In this document: one piece after another, positions 8,889-19,425 of the stretch | Layout of the letters: each line of letters begins with the position of its first letter | How positions within the stretch are numbered: position 1 is the first letter of the stretch | Assembly: GCF_000003815.2 (NCBI RefSeq) | Contig: NC_049989.1 | Location: 9,776,034 to 9,803,640, forward strand | Length of the DNA stretch: 27,607 nucleotides | Direction of reading: 5' to 3' | From: Branchiostoma floridae | Taxonomy: Eukaryota; Chordata; Leptocardii; Amphioxiformes; Branchiostomatidae | Program-made: the position numbers and the translations under genes | Notes under the pieces: model-generated | What the model was told of the DNA's origin: nothing | The model's database searches: none | Seen by the model: only the letters and a program-made list of their open reading frames with translations

Positions 8889-11800
8889 TCAAATCACGAC
8901 ATCAACAGATCCTCCTGGATCATTTATTGGTGGGAAGTGGCTGTTGTCATCTGCTATCTCAGGAGCTTGCTCTCCTATGTGCAAAACAAAACATTACAAC
9001 TTATGAAACTTGGATCAGTTAGGCCACATAAATTGTATATTAAGTGATCCATCTGTAAGGGCTAGTCTCAAAAGTCTGTCAAAGGAAATCAGTTTTCTAC
9101 AGATTTGTTGGCTGAATCATCTTAAAACAAAGATGCTACTTGTACTCCTAAAGTAACTGTGAAAATAGGATAATTTTCTGCAATGCCAGAAAAAATTCCC
9201 TTAAAAGTAATAATGATATCAATATGCACATTTCACCTTCGAAACCTTCCTCTTAATGCACAAACTTTAAACTACGAAATAAAATAATTTTCAGTGAAAG
9301 TATGCAATATTTTGAGTCAGCATTTGGGTAGGGAAGTGATGACAGCTGCGATCAAGGTCAGATCTATGATGTGTTTCCTGTTGAGACTTGAAAACAAGAA
9401 CATATGGGAAAGAAGTATGTGTTAGATGTTGGTACTAGGTGTTAGGCATTTGGTATTATGCAATGATGGCATCAAAACATGTCAGTAAATGTACAGTTCA
9501 GAAGTACATTAATGTATTACTGATCAACTGTAAAGAAGTCGACTGGAAAATGTTAATATCACTTCATTCAAAACAACTTAGTTCACAAAATTAAGCCAGT
9601 GTGTTGCATGCAAACAAAGATTTGTGCAGAAAGGCTTTTCCTAAAAAAGAAAAAAAAACACCTTGCAAACAACAAGTACAAAGTTAACAAGCCAGGGCTG
9701 TCTCCAGCTTTAAATGCTGGGTGTCACACTCATTGTTGGGAGGGGGTATCTATTAAAGGACTTGGAAGGCATTGAAAAAATGAATGAAAATGCAACATTA
9801 AATTTTGATTCCATTGAAATTTGGAAGCCTATGCTGTAAATTCCCTTCTCATATTTGTCATTTTAAGTTTACAAATCTATTTTCATGTCATGAAGATGAA
9901 ATTTTTTTGACAGACAAGCATAAATGTATTTCTGTCCTGAGATGTACTACTACACTGGAGAGAGCCCTGTTAATATACCTTTCTCATGCGGTGGCCATGA
10001 TAGATCGAAAACGAGGTCAATGAGGCAAACAGACAAAACTCATTAATTTTATTAAATCAGCTCTTATTTAGTTTTTCCCAAATCACACAAATTTAAACAA
10101 TATAAGATCAAGTAATAAATACTACAACTAGTGTTATGCACCAAAAGATGTAGCAATTCAGAGTAGCAAGACTGATCCAATAGTCCCTTTAAAGATGCAA
10201 AATAAAAACATAACAAAGCAAATATTAGATGGACATGCAGTCATTCTCTTATAATATTGCTCAATTTCCTAACTGCCATGCTATCATTGGTTGAACTGCT
10301 AATTATGATGGACAGTCTTTGTTTGCCACATTGGGTTCGATCTATCATGGCCACCTCATGACAAAGGTGTATGGAGGCACCAGAAGAAGAAGGTTGAGTG
10401 CATGAATGACTGAAGAGTCTGGGAGCTGATGTCAGTGGGACAGCTCACCTGATAGGAGATTATGGAGAGAAACAGATGTGAAGTTAGGATCATCTTCATC
10501 ATCCTCATCTTCAGGTGTGACCACAGGGTCATTTTCACCTGCCACGTATGACGATAGATCACCTACAGAACATCCTACTATCAGTTACTAGACATGTTCA
10601 TACATATAAACATAAACTGCACGAAAGGATATTTTCAACCTAACCCCTGCTTTCTGGATAGGTATGTCACCTAGTATTTTAGGATATCTGCAATGTCAGG
10701 AAAAAAAAAAACAGAATTTTTTTTCATTTATTTCCTTCAAAGAAAGAATTATGCTACTGTGAGTCATAGTAAGATCAAACATTGCATTATGTTTATCCAA
10801 ATTTAGATGTCTAATCTCTCCATGCATTATTTATTGGAAGGCCCTTGTTGACTTTAAAAGAACACATAGAATGGTACAAGTACATGGGTGATACCAGCTA
10901 CAGTTACTACTATGCAACACACACACACACACACAGACACACACGCAAACACTCACACATATACTCACACAGGCAAACACACACACACACACTCACACAC
11001 AGACAAGCATAAAAATAATGTACAAAACATGTACAAAACATACATGTACACACACACAAACAGAAAACATGCACAGAACACATCAATGCAGTACAAATCA
11101 TTCCTTTCCACATCACGACACAACTAACTCAGCAGCAGTCGTACACTATTTCTGTACTTATCACAAATGATGTGTATAAAACCTGATAACAGAAAACCTA
11201 CCCCTGGTTATCCTGTCTGCTCTGGCCCTGTCCCCCACGATGAAGAAAGCGCAGCCCAGGAAAAACGCCCCTCCGATCACGCACACAAACGTGTTGATGA
11301 GAAGTGCGTACTTCAGACTCTGGTACTTGATGATGTAGTTGTCATGCCCACTGGCTATTGCATCTGATACCTAAAAAAATACAGCTGTATTTAAGGCCAC
11401 AGCAAATAAATTGTATGCATGACATCCACATGCTCAAAACAAGGAACATTTTCTTATTTGGAGATGGTCAACAATGCAAATATGTTGTGCTCAAGCCTGA
11501 TGATTGTACTTTTAGAAATGACACTAGATGGGTAGCTATGACTGTTTCACCGACTTAAAAACTTTTTCAATATCTTTTTAGACAGACTGGGATCTATTGG
11601 AATTAGGGCTATTGACTCACAATAGAGTCATACATTCAACAAACAGGGTGAAAGTGACTTTTGATAGAACAGAAAAACAATCTGTAATATCACAGTGTTT
11701 AAAGCAGTCCTCAAAATACCCACTTGCACACTTGGAAATGTAACCACATTTTGCTTGGCGCAACTGAATTTTAAATCCAGGTAGTGCAGTGCACAACCTG

Positions 11801-14800
11801 AAGTGTTGCAGTTGGAACACTGCTTTTCCCCCACCTACATGCATAAGCTTTTGTATTTATTTATTGACAAGATAAAACATAAACAATTACATGTAACTGC
11901 AAGAAAAGTTAATGGAAAAGTATTGATAGAAGTATTAACTTGGAAGTGCAGCAACCTGAAATGTAGGTGACACAACCTGGTTGCCACCAGATCAAGCAAC
12001 CTGGCTGAAAAAAAGATTTCGAGCACACAAGTATGTTCACATTTAGTAAGGAACATGTTTAGTAATTAGAAGTTTATAACAGAAAACTTACAATTCCGAT
12101 GAGGTAGGGACTGCCAGCGTCCCCTAACAAGTGACAGATGACAATCTGTACTGCTTCTGCTGTTGATCTTCTTGTTGGAATGACTACATACTAAAATTTA
12201 AAAAAAAATTGAACATCATTGTCATAATCATGACCAAATTATGCAGTTTTTTGTCATTCAAAATACAGGTTGGAAAGATAGACACCTTAATTAAAAAAAA
12301 GTAGACAATGTTAAAATGAGGTAAACATTATGTAATAGTACTTGTAAGGCAGTTACTAAAAATTCATTGACAAATTGTATCATGTTGGCCCATAAAACAT
12401 AATGCATAACACATATAAAAATGGCTCACCAGCACAATATCTGCTACCAGTGTCCAATTTAGACACAAGAAGATTTCACCAATTAACACTAAGACCTGTC
12501 AGGAAAAAAAATGAAATAATTTCAGACTTAAGTATTAAAATAGAGAATTCTAATTACTTTAAAAATCTTTAAAAAAACAATCATAACCATCTACCAATGT
12601 TGCATTCTATATTTTCTTGTTATGATAAATATCAGCACATATCATATAAATCTATAAAGATTTTTCATGTACACACACACACACACACTCATCCAAAATG
12701 CACATACTCATAGATTTACACAAAAACACACTCAAAGACACACATTCTACCATCAAACACATACCCGCACTAACTCAAACTGGAAGCACACACCATACAC
12801 ACTTACACAGGGGTACAACGTACACACTTACATACATATGCATGTTACTCACATATGTTACAATGATGTTGGTCCTCGATAGCAGCAGTGCAAAGTACAG
12901 GAATGGCGTACATCCCAGCATGCCGATGGCACACACGAGCGGGTCGGCCGTGGGGTTGCTCTTCTTCCACCGCTTGCCCCACTCTGCCCCGGCGACCGTG
13001 CCGATCACACCAGCAGCACAGGTGATCCCTCCGAATATCAGGGCGATGTCTGCTTGCCTGGTAATGCAACAAGTTTAGGGACGGAAAGTTACTATTTGCA
13101 TGAAACCAAGATACTGGTAAACATTTTCTGATTGTATTCAGCAACAATGATACTATTAATTCAAAATACACATTTGTGCAAAATAGATACACTGCACAGA
13201 TCATAAATTAATTCTTCTGACTCATGATGTCACAGTGAATATATAGTGAACAAGTTGTTAACCCACACATGTGTGGGATTATATTATGTGTTCGTTCAAG
13301 TCTAAAACCAATCAAGTCTATATATCTATTTCTGTATCAGTTCAAGTAGATTTTCCGGTCCACTGTCGGTTACAGGTACCTAACAGGTAGCTACGTACTT
13401 TCGAGTATAAGCAATTTTGCAGTTCACTGTCGGTTACAGGATACACTAAGGAGTAGATCTATATCTATGTAAATTAATAACTTACATCTTGTCAGTTGGT
13501 TTGTGTCCGTCCGTCATGGCATAAGCAATGAAGGAAGGTGCCCACAACGCCAGAGCTCCAGTCACAAACGACACACATGTGAAACCTGCAGTGTCCAACA
13601 TAAAACTGCCACTGGGAAACAAAATCATTTCACAGGTGTTAATATGACATGATCAAAGTGTCAAGTGATCAAGGAAACACTATTTATGTTTATTTCCTCT
13701 ATTACTTTGCACAGTAATAATCAATGTTGGGCACACTATAAAATTAAATGTAATTTGTAATAAAGTTATTATCAAGGATAGATTCATGGGTCAAGACAAA
13801 ATGAACAAAAGAGGAATAATGTTACTGTAATATGTATCAAAAACCATAATCAAATTAAAAGTAATCTTTCATCATAACATAATGTACAAGAAGAAATAAA
13901 TACAATACATAATTCCATTGTATATGTAGTGTGTAGTGTGTAGAACGTTAATGAAAGAACACATCAATGTCTAAATAACATTGTCTGAAGAACACATCAG
14001 TGTGTGAAGAAGACATCAATATATCAAGACGACATCAATGTCTCAATAACACATCAATGTGTGAAGAAGACATCAATGTCTCAAGAAGACATCAATGTCT
14101 CAAGAACACATCAGTGTGTGAAGAAGACATCAATATATCAAGAAGACATCAATGTCTCAAGAACACATCAGTGTGTGAAGAAGACATCAACATATCAAGA
14201 AGACATCAATGTCTCAAGAACACATCAATGTGTGAAGAAGACATCAATGTCTCAAGAAGACATCAATGTCTCAAGAACACATCAATGTGTGAAGAAGACA
14301 TCAATGTCTCAAGAAGACATCAATGTCTCAAGAACACATCAATGTGTGAAGAAGACATCAATGTATCAAGAAGACATCCATGTCCGAAGAACACATCAAT
14401 GTATCAAGAATACATCTGATTCAATGTCTCAAGAACACATGTCTCAAGAACACACTTCTGATCAAATAGGATGTACAGAGTAATTGATAGGCAGTAAACT
14501 TCACATGTATATACACACTGACTCACTTCCTACATAGTTGTTTGAGGTCAGTAAGAAAGCTGGTGTTGGTCAGCCTAGCGTTCCCACCGTCTGCCTCCCC
14601 ACGTGGCGGGTTCGGTACGAACAGTAGGATCAGGATCACAGCGACAACACCCAGGATCGGGGTGACACGCAGCGCCCACTGCCACGCCCCGAGCAGCTTT
14701 GCAACGTTGGTTCCCACAATGAAACCTAGTCCGCTATAATAGGAAGAAACCTCAGCTTTTAAAAGATCATAGTTTACACACTACAATATCCTTGGTGTAA

Positions 14801-17800
14801 GTACAAAACAGTATGTACAAATGTATGATGAATGTGATATAAAATTTTGTGTTACAGATTGAAGAAAATGAAAACTTTTACTATCTATGTTTAAAAAAAA
14901 AAAGACCTTCCCACACTACATTATGATAGTGCATCTGTTTCTTGGGCTGTCACATAGCTGTACTGTAAGTCACAGACAATTAGCTAAAAACTACATTCAA
15001 TGTACAGTGCATTTAATTTTCATAGTCTTTTCATAATAATATGAACAAGAGCTGAATGCAAGGCAAAGAAGCAGCATTTAGTCTCTTTGGTATGGGAATC
15101 AAACCTGTGGCCTATAAAGTAAAATCTACCTCCATAGAAGGCTCTCTCGGCCTTATTAAAATTTCTTGGGGGGGGGGGCTCATGATACACTTTGCTGGCC
15201 ATTTCTATCTGTCTTGGGTCACTTGTGCCAGCAACAAAAGTGTACTAGGAGCACAAACAAAACACAAACAAAAGGCCCAAAGAGCCTGCTATGGAGGCTA
15301 GCAGGGGGTCAATCAAATCTGGTCTATATGAGCATGTGATAGGTGGTTACAGTCGATAGAATTGTATCAATCTATCAAAGGGACTACCAAAATGTTGACC
15401 AGGTGGTCCTTATGTATCTAGACTATATGTGTATGCAAAGAGAGCTCTCTATTTACTTAGGAATGATGTGTTATATGGGTTAGCCCTTACCTGCCCACAG
15501 GTGTAGCGAAGTAGAAGAAGGTGAGCATGGTGGTTCTCCTGTCCTTAGTGAACATGTCTGCGATGATGGTGGGAGCGATGGTGGAGTAACTGGCCTCACC
15601 AATCCCCACCATGGCTCGCATGAACAGGAATAGCCAGAAATGCTGGGGAAAGGCAGGAACATTATTTATCCTCAATCATTATGGTAATATGATCAAACGT
15701 GCTGAGAAATCCATACATAGATTGAGATATATTGTGTTTTTGTCACTTCATTTTTCATTTTCAAATGGGTCACACAGACCAATCCATTTTGCATAGATAG
15801 GGATATTCTAGAAGAGTCCATTCTTATACTGGGGGGCAACTTTAAAATAAATCTATTTTGAGTGGGATGATGTTTTGGGTCAATCTCTGCAAAAGATTGA
15901 TATGTATAGAACAGTATATTTTTGCATTGGAAATGAAGGGATGGGAATTGAAATATACTGTATTTGCTCATAAGCAAATGTTGGCCTTTCTTAAGGTGCA
16001 GCTTGAACTTACAGTACAAAAGCTTTGGTACATGTACATTTATGACTGTCAGACCAGTTAACTCTGACCCAAAATTATGGAAGACAAAATATACACACCA
16101 TTTATGGACACTAAAAATACACATTTACGGATATTGACAATACACATCTCCTTTCAAAAGAGCCCAAAAAATAATGATTAAGCAAAAGTGGCCACAAATG
16201 ACAAACTCTCTGACCTCCTTGGGTATGAAGGACCCTGCTAATGTTGTCCCTGACCAGAACAGTATCCCAGCAGCCATCAGGAACTTCCTGTTGTACCTGT
16301 CGCCTAAGTAACCAAACAGGGGTGCCAGCACCATGTAACTCAGGATGAAGGAGGTCTGCAGCAGCCCTGCATCACTGTTACTGATGCCATAGAAGGACTG
16401 GATGTCTATCAACACTCCTGCAATTATGAAGTAATAATTTTCGATTAATAGAACATTTTGGTAAATACTTTAGTGCGCAAAACCTGTGATTCCTGTTTTC
16501 TGCAGAATGTAATTAATACAAAAGAGCCTGATTTCTTTCAGCTTGCCACATTGCAAGATACTGATATTTTTCTGGAATCTCATTTTCCGGAGTACAAGCA
16601 AGGTTTGAACATACTTTACTAATAACTGTCACAAAAGTAAGTCTTTTATTTATTAGCTCATTCCTTTCTCTCTTTCATGTTTAAAAGTTACAACATTTCC
16701 ATTAGTTCTTCTATATCAGGGCTCGAAATACTGGGTGCATGTGCACCCAGGTGCACCCAAAATTGGAGCTGTGCACCCAATCATTTTCTGTGGGTGCACA
16801 GGGTGCACCCAAATATTTTCTTAGGTTTATGTATGTAAAGATATCAAGTATACTAGTATACATCTTTGACATCTAAGTGTTAGAAAGATAATAAAAATGT
16901 TACTTGTTGAAGAATTTGAAAGCTTGTAACTAAGTTTTGTTATTAGGTTTTCTGACATTCTACTTAGATTTAAGTGGTGCACCCAAAAATTTTTTGGTGC
17001 ACCCAATTGTTTTAGCTGGGTGCACCAGTGCACCTAATCCCAAAAATGAATTTCGAGCCCTGTATATATACCAGGTCCTTAAAAGCAAATGATTAAGACT
17101 GTTTCTATAACATCATAGGTAATAAAAATAGTCAGAGAACAGACAAAACACTAACATTTTTGTTAGTAAGATGATCAAGACTAGCATGAACCTGACAGAA
17201 TGTAGTTTCTGCAAAGGAGTAAGGTGGCAAAAGACTGACCGTGACATTGTTAGTTTGCACCTGCTCTGAACAATGTTAGCTTGTGCAGAATAGAATTTTA
17301 GAATAACCACCACTTTTTCTCCCGTGAAACGTTTGTCCACTCACCAGCTATAGTGAACCTGTCCATGTAGTTAAGCAGGTTAATGTACACCATGACAGCT
17401 ACGGCAAGGTAAGCCCGGGTAGTGCCAATGTTCCCCCCCTCTGGAGCAGCAACACTAGTGGACACATCTTGGTCACTACGGCAGAGAAAAGATGAGGAGA
17501 AAGGTGTAAGAGAAGGAAAGGTGATAAGGTAGAGACTGTGTATCTTGAGACTGTTGCAAGTGTTCTCATACAGGGTTTGACACATGTCCCCAAAAATTTT
17601 GTCAAATTTTGTATAAGCCCTCTCACAGAGATCAGAGCACATGTGTGGCGACAGGAATTCTAGGTAATATGTCAAAGGTAATGTCCTTGTAAAAGACAAC
17701 AGTCCTTGTTTTGACCATTGTTTTGATTTGCATAACAACGTCCAGATGGATTTTGTTTTGTTTTGTTTTTGGGGCCTTTACGTTACCTAGAATTCCTGTT

Positions 17801-19000
17801 GGCGCACTTGTGTTCTGACCTCTGTGAGAGGGCTTATTTTGTGAAGTCTGCAAGAATGAGTCTTCTTTCAAAGGCAAGAAAACCCAGTCAGAAATTTGAG
17901 TGACAGGTCTTTTGGACAACTCCTGCAGCAGTCTCAGAATACATATCAGTCTCGTACCTACAGCTTGTATCATATAGCCCACCTGCGAGTGTAAACCGGT
18001 CCATATAGTTCAACAGGTTCACAAACACCAGTACAGCAACAGTTCCATAGACAAGACAGCCACCTGATCGATGTTGTAGTGTGCTTTCTGATTGGTCTGT
18101 CTCACTTTCTGAGTCACTCATTATGATTGGCTGCCTATGATGGCTCTTCTCATAGACCATTTCAGGTGAGAGAGGAGCTGCTCTATGCATCATCACCTCT
18201 GATTGGTCCAAATCACCTGAATCACTGGCAATGATTGGATGATTGATATAATTCAATTACATCATATTGTTTACCTTCATTTAGCCTAAATAGAATAAAA
18301 ACAAGTTAAACATCAACTTCATCAAGTAAAAGAAATTTTGCAATGTTATACCTTCATGACACTGAGACTCAATTACCACACCTTCAAGAATCAAGTTCAA
18401 GATTTTTGTTATAATACAATGACAAAAAAAAAATGTATGTGTAAATACATATTGAAGCTTTATATTTGTGTATGTAAGTTACATGGGACTAACCTAAAGA
18501 TTCATTAATATAAAAAGATAATTTCTTATTATTCAAGAAATAACTTAAACTATAACGTTACAAATGAACATTGGCCATGTATAATTTTGGTGAACTGATC
18601 TTCGCACTTTTAATATGGGTCTATATGTTAACAGGTGGGACCATGTTTTGTACAAGCATTAAAAGAATATGGAAAATGTAAACAAATATAATTTGAAGTC
18701 ACGAGCTTATGACGACACGATGGGGAGTTGGTTTAGTTATAATACTAGTACTCGTACCGTACCATAATTTTTCCCTGCCCAAGACAAAACAGATATATGT
18801 AAATATTTACATGATTTTAGGATATCAATTTTAGCACTCACAGAAACAATATAGAAGTCTAAAAGCACCAACCTAACGACGTTAGTGATTCTGGTTGGGT
18901 CTCGTGATCTTGTTTGGAAGGACTTGGACGCAGTGGGAAGGTCTCCATTTTCTTCTGGCGATAAAAACGGCTCTAACAAATCGTCTGTTGACTCCGCCAT
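8889..19000 (-). CDS. SPNS: Spinster-family MFS transporter (SPNS), complete gene
   Basis: A 12-membrane-span major facilitator of the spinster family. Vertebrate SPNS1 exports lysophospholipids from lysosomes; SPNS2 exports sphingosine-1-phosphate. All exon joins have GT/AG sites and matching phases: 19000-18873, then 17475-17345 (exon B) or 18224-17983 (exon A), 16417-16215, 15642-15491, 14733-14527, 13611-13486, 13057-12853, 12495-12430, 12190-12092, 11370-11202, 10562-10449 and 8974-8889 (TGA). The protein is 561 aa with exon B and 598 aa with exon A. Signatures: [10 protein letters not shown] (TM1), MFS motif [11 protein letters not shown] (about 121-130), [22 protein letters not shown] and [13 protein letters not shown]...[10 protein letters not shown]. 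The N-terminus ([19 protein letters not shown]) has an acidic di-leucine-like context consistent with lysosomal sorting. The tail is acidic and ends DVVI, while human SPNS1 ends in a similar hydrophobic motif. It could be pro-orthologous to SPNS1/2/3. Its start faces C1QBP head to head. Family certain; substrate inferred. Confidence 0.95.
9990..10355. mobile_element. MITE-like element with 20-bp terminal inverted repeats
   Basis: The left end GGTGGCCATGATAGATCGAA (9990-10009) is the exact reverse complement of the right end at 10336-10355. Weaker inverted similarity extends inwards (CAATGAGGCAAACA against TGTTTGCCACATTG). TCATG occurs at 9984-9988 and 10356-10360, so a 5-6-bp target duplication is likely (CTCATG if the outermost base is moved). 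The element is about 366 bp, has no coding capacity and lies in the last SPNS intron. The superfamily is not assignable from this alone. Confidence 0.8.
10912..11065. repeat. Imperfect (CA)n microsatellite
   Basis: Runs of CACACA are interrupted by ACACGCAAAC, TATACTC and GGCAAAC blocks. The tract lies in an SPNS intron about 140 bp downstream of the exon at 11202-11370 in transcript direction. The overlapping Cys/Val- or His/Thr-rich open frames are by-products. Confidence 0.85.
12670..12840. repeat. Imperfect (CA)n-rich tract
   Basis: This CACA-rich intronic tract starts immediately after the donor of the SPNS exon 12853-13057 in transcript direction, where it reads as (TG)n. UG-rich tracts next to a 5' splice site are known binding places for CELF/TDP-43-type splicing factors. 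Any such role here is inference. Confidence 0.75.
13958..14455. repeat. Minisatellite, 19-bp unit in 57-bp higher-order repeats
   Basis: The unit ACATCAATGTCTCAAGAAG recurs about 25 times with variants ending AAC or AAG and with TGTGTG in place of TGTCTC. The order TGTGTG, TGTCTC, TGTCTC repeats every 57 bp. Because 57 is divisible by three, two plus-strand frames stay open for 139 and 159 codons and encode 19-residue repeats. It lies in the SPNS intron 13612-14526, on the antisense strand of the gene, so these frames are not part of the SPNS message. I treat them as noncoding. Confidence 0.9.
16717..17062. mobile_element. MITE with CAGGGCTCGAAAT ends and GTGCACCCA subterminal repeats
   Basis: The left end CAGGGCTCGAAAT (16717-16729) is inverted at the right end ATTTCGAGCCCTG (17050-17062). 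TATAT flanks both ends (16712-16716 and 17063-17067) as a probable 5-bp target duplication. Both subterminal regions carry many copies of GTGCACCCA in both orientations, as expected for transposase-binding arrays of hAT/P/Merlin-type elements. It is 346 bp, noncoding, and lies in an SPNS intron. Confidence 0.85.
17345..17475 (-). CDS. SPNS: SPNS alternative exon B (TM1 version, shorter N-terminus)
   Basis: This 131-bp exon has an acceptor CCGTAG|TGACC and a strong donor GCTG|GTGAGTG. It encodes [15 protein letters not shown] followed by [20 protein letters not shown], the first membrane span of spinster proteins. It matches the usual SPNS architecture most closely and has the better donor, so it is probably the default form. 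It lies about 500 bp downstream (in transcript direction) of exon A. Confidence 0.9.
17613..17837. mobile_element. Foldback MITE with arms of about 55 bp
   Basis: The left arm starts ATAAGCCCTCTCACAGAG (17613) and runs to GACAGGAATTCTAGGTAA. The right arm (about 17784-17837) is its inverted copy with a handful of mismatches. TTTGT flanks both ends (17608-17612 and 17838-17842) as a 5-bp target duplication. The 225-bp element sits between the two alternative SPNS exons. If transcribed, it would form a long hairpin between them. Confidence 0.85.
17983..18224 (-). CDS. SPNS: SPNS alternative exon A (TM1 version with longer N-terminus)
   Basis: This 242-bp exon has an acceptor GCCAG|TGATTC and a donor GCAG|GTGGGC. 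It enters in phase 2 and leaves in phase 1, exactly like exon B. It encodes an acidic Ser/Asp/Glu-rich cytosolic segment followed by [22 protein letters not shown], which is the same TM1 as in exon B but clearly diverged. An internal AG|TGACTC at 18117-18116 would give a 134-bp in-frame version, close to the 131 bp of exon B. Because both exons share the same phases, inclusion of both or of neither breaks the reading frame. The splice sites and phases are seen; alternative use is inferred. Confidence 0.85.
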
Positions 19001-19425
19001 GGCTTTCTAGTCGCTATGTGGGTTTGCTGTATACCTATGAGTTCTCCTGTTCATCAGATAAGTTACTGGTAAGCCAGGGAAAGGAGAGAAACAAAAAGTT
19101 TCGGTGAATACTTCTGCTATCTGTGTCGCACGGCGGCCATTTCCCCTTGTTGTAGGTTGACCTTTGACCTACTTTCAGGTTTTGTGAAACAAACCTACTG
19201 TTTTTTATCATATTTTGTCAACTTTTGATACCCAAATACTTCTATCGGTTGATTTGTATTCATTGCAAGACATCATAGTGGAAATTTTGAAGAAGCTGTA
19301 ATGATTTTGAGATATCTGAGTGCTGTACCCACAATGCTGTTTCGAGGTCAACGTAGGTCACACTGAAAACTAGAAAACGTGTTCAGGACTGAGACTTCCA
19401 GTTTTCCGTAAAGTTCTTCAATAAT
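19001..19425. promoter_or_regulatory. Bidirectional promoter between SPNS and C1QBP
   Basis: Only 425 bp separate the two start codons, which point away from each other. No TATA box stands out. GGCGGCCATTTCC at about 19131-19143 resembles a YY1 site, common in TATA-less housekeeping promoters. The sequence around both starts is CpG-richer than the introns. The arrangement is seen; shared regulation is inferred. Confidence 0.7.

Noticed and set aside
8527-8892. 121-codon minus-strand frame overlapping the SPNS stop
   Set aside because: It starts at TTG in the SPNS 3' UTR, is not a continuation of the SPNS frame, and has no recognisable family.
9680-9780. CAGGGCTGTCTCCAGC, resembling a DNA-transposon end
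   Set aside because: I could not find the inverted partner end or a target duplication.
10321-10345. GGGTTCGATC resembling a tRNA T-loop
   Set aside because: It is the inner end of a MITE terminal repeat; no cloverleaf can be built around it.
12845-13204. 119-codon minus-strand frame rich in Arg/His
   Set aside because: It is a wrong-frame reading of the real SPNS exon 12853-13057.
13958-14455. CRISPR-like array
   Set aside because: The units are contiguous with no unique spacers and the genome is eukaryotic; it is a minisatellite.
14000-14483. Two long overlapping open frames encoding 19-residue repeats
   Set aside because: They follow directly from a 19-bp minisatellite with a 57-bp period, lie inside an intron on the opposite strand, and have no start or splice support.
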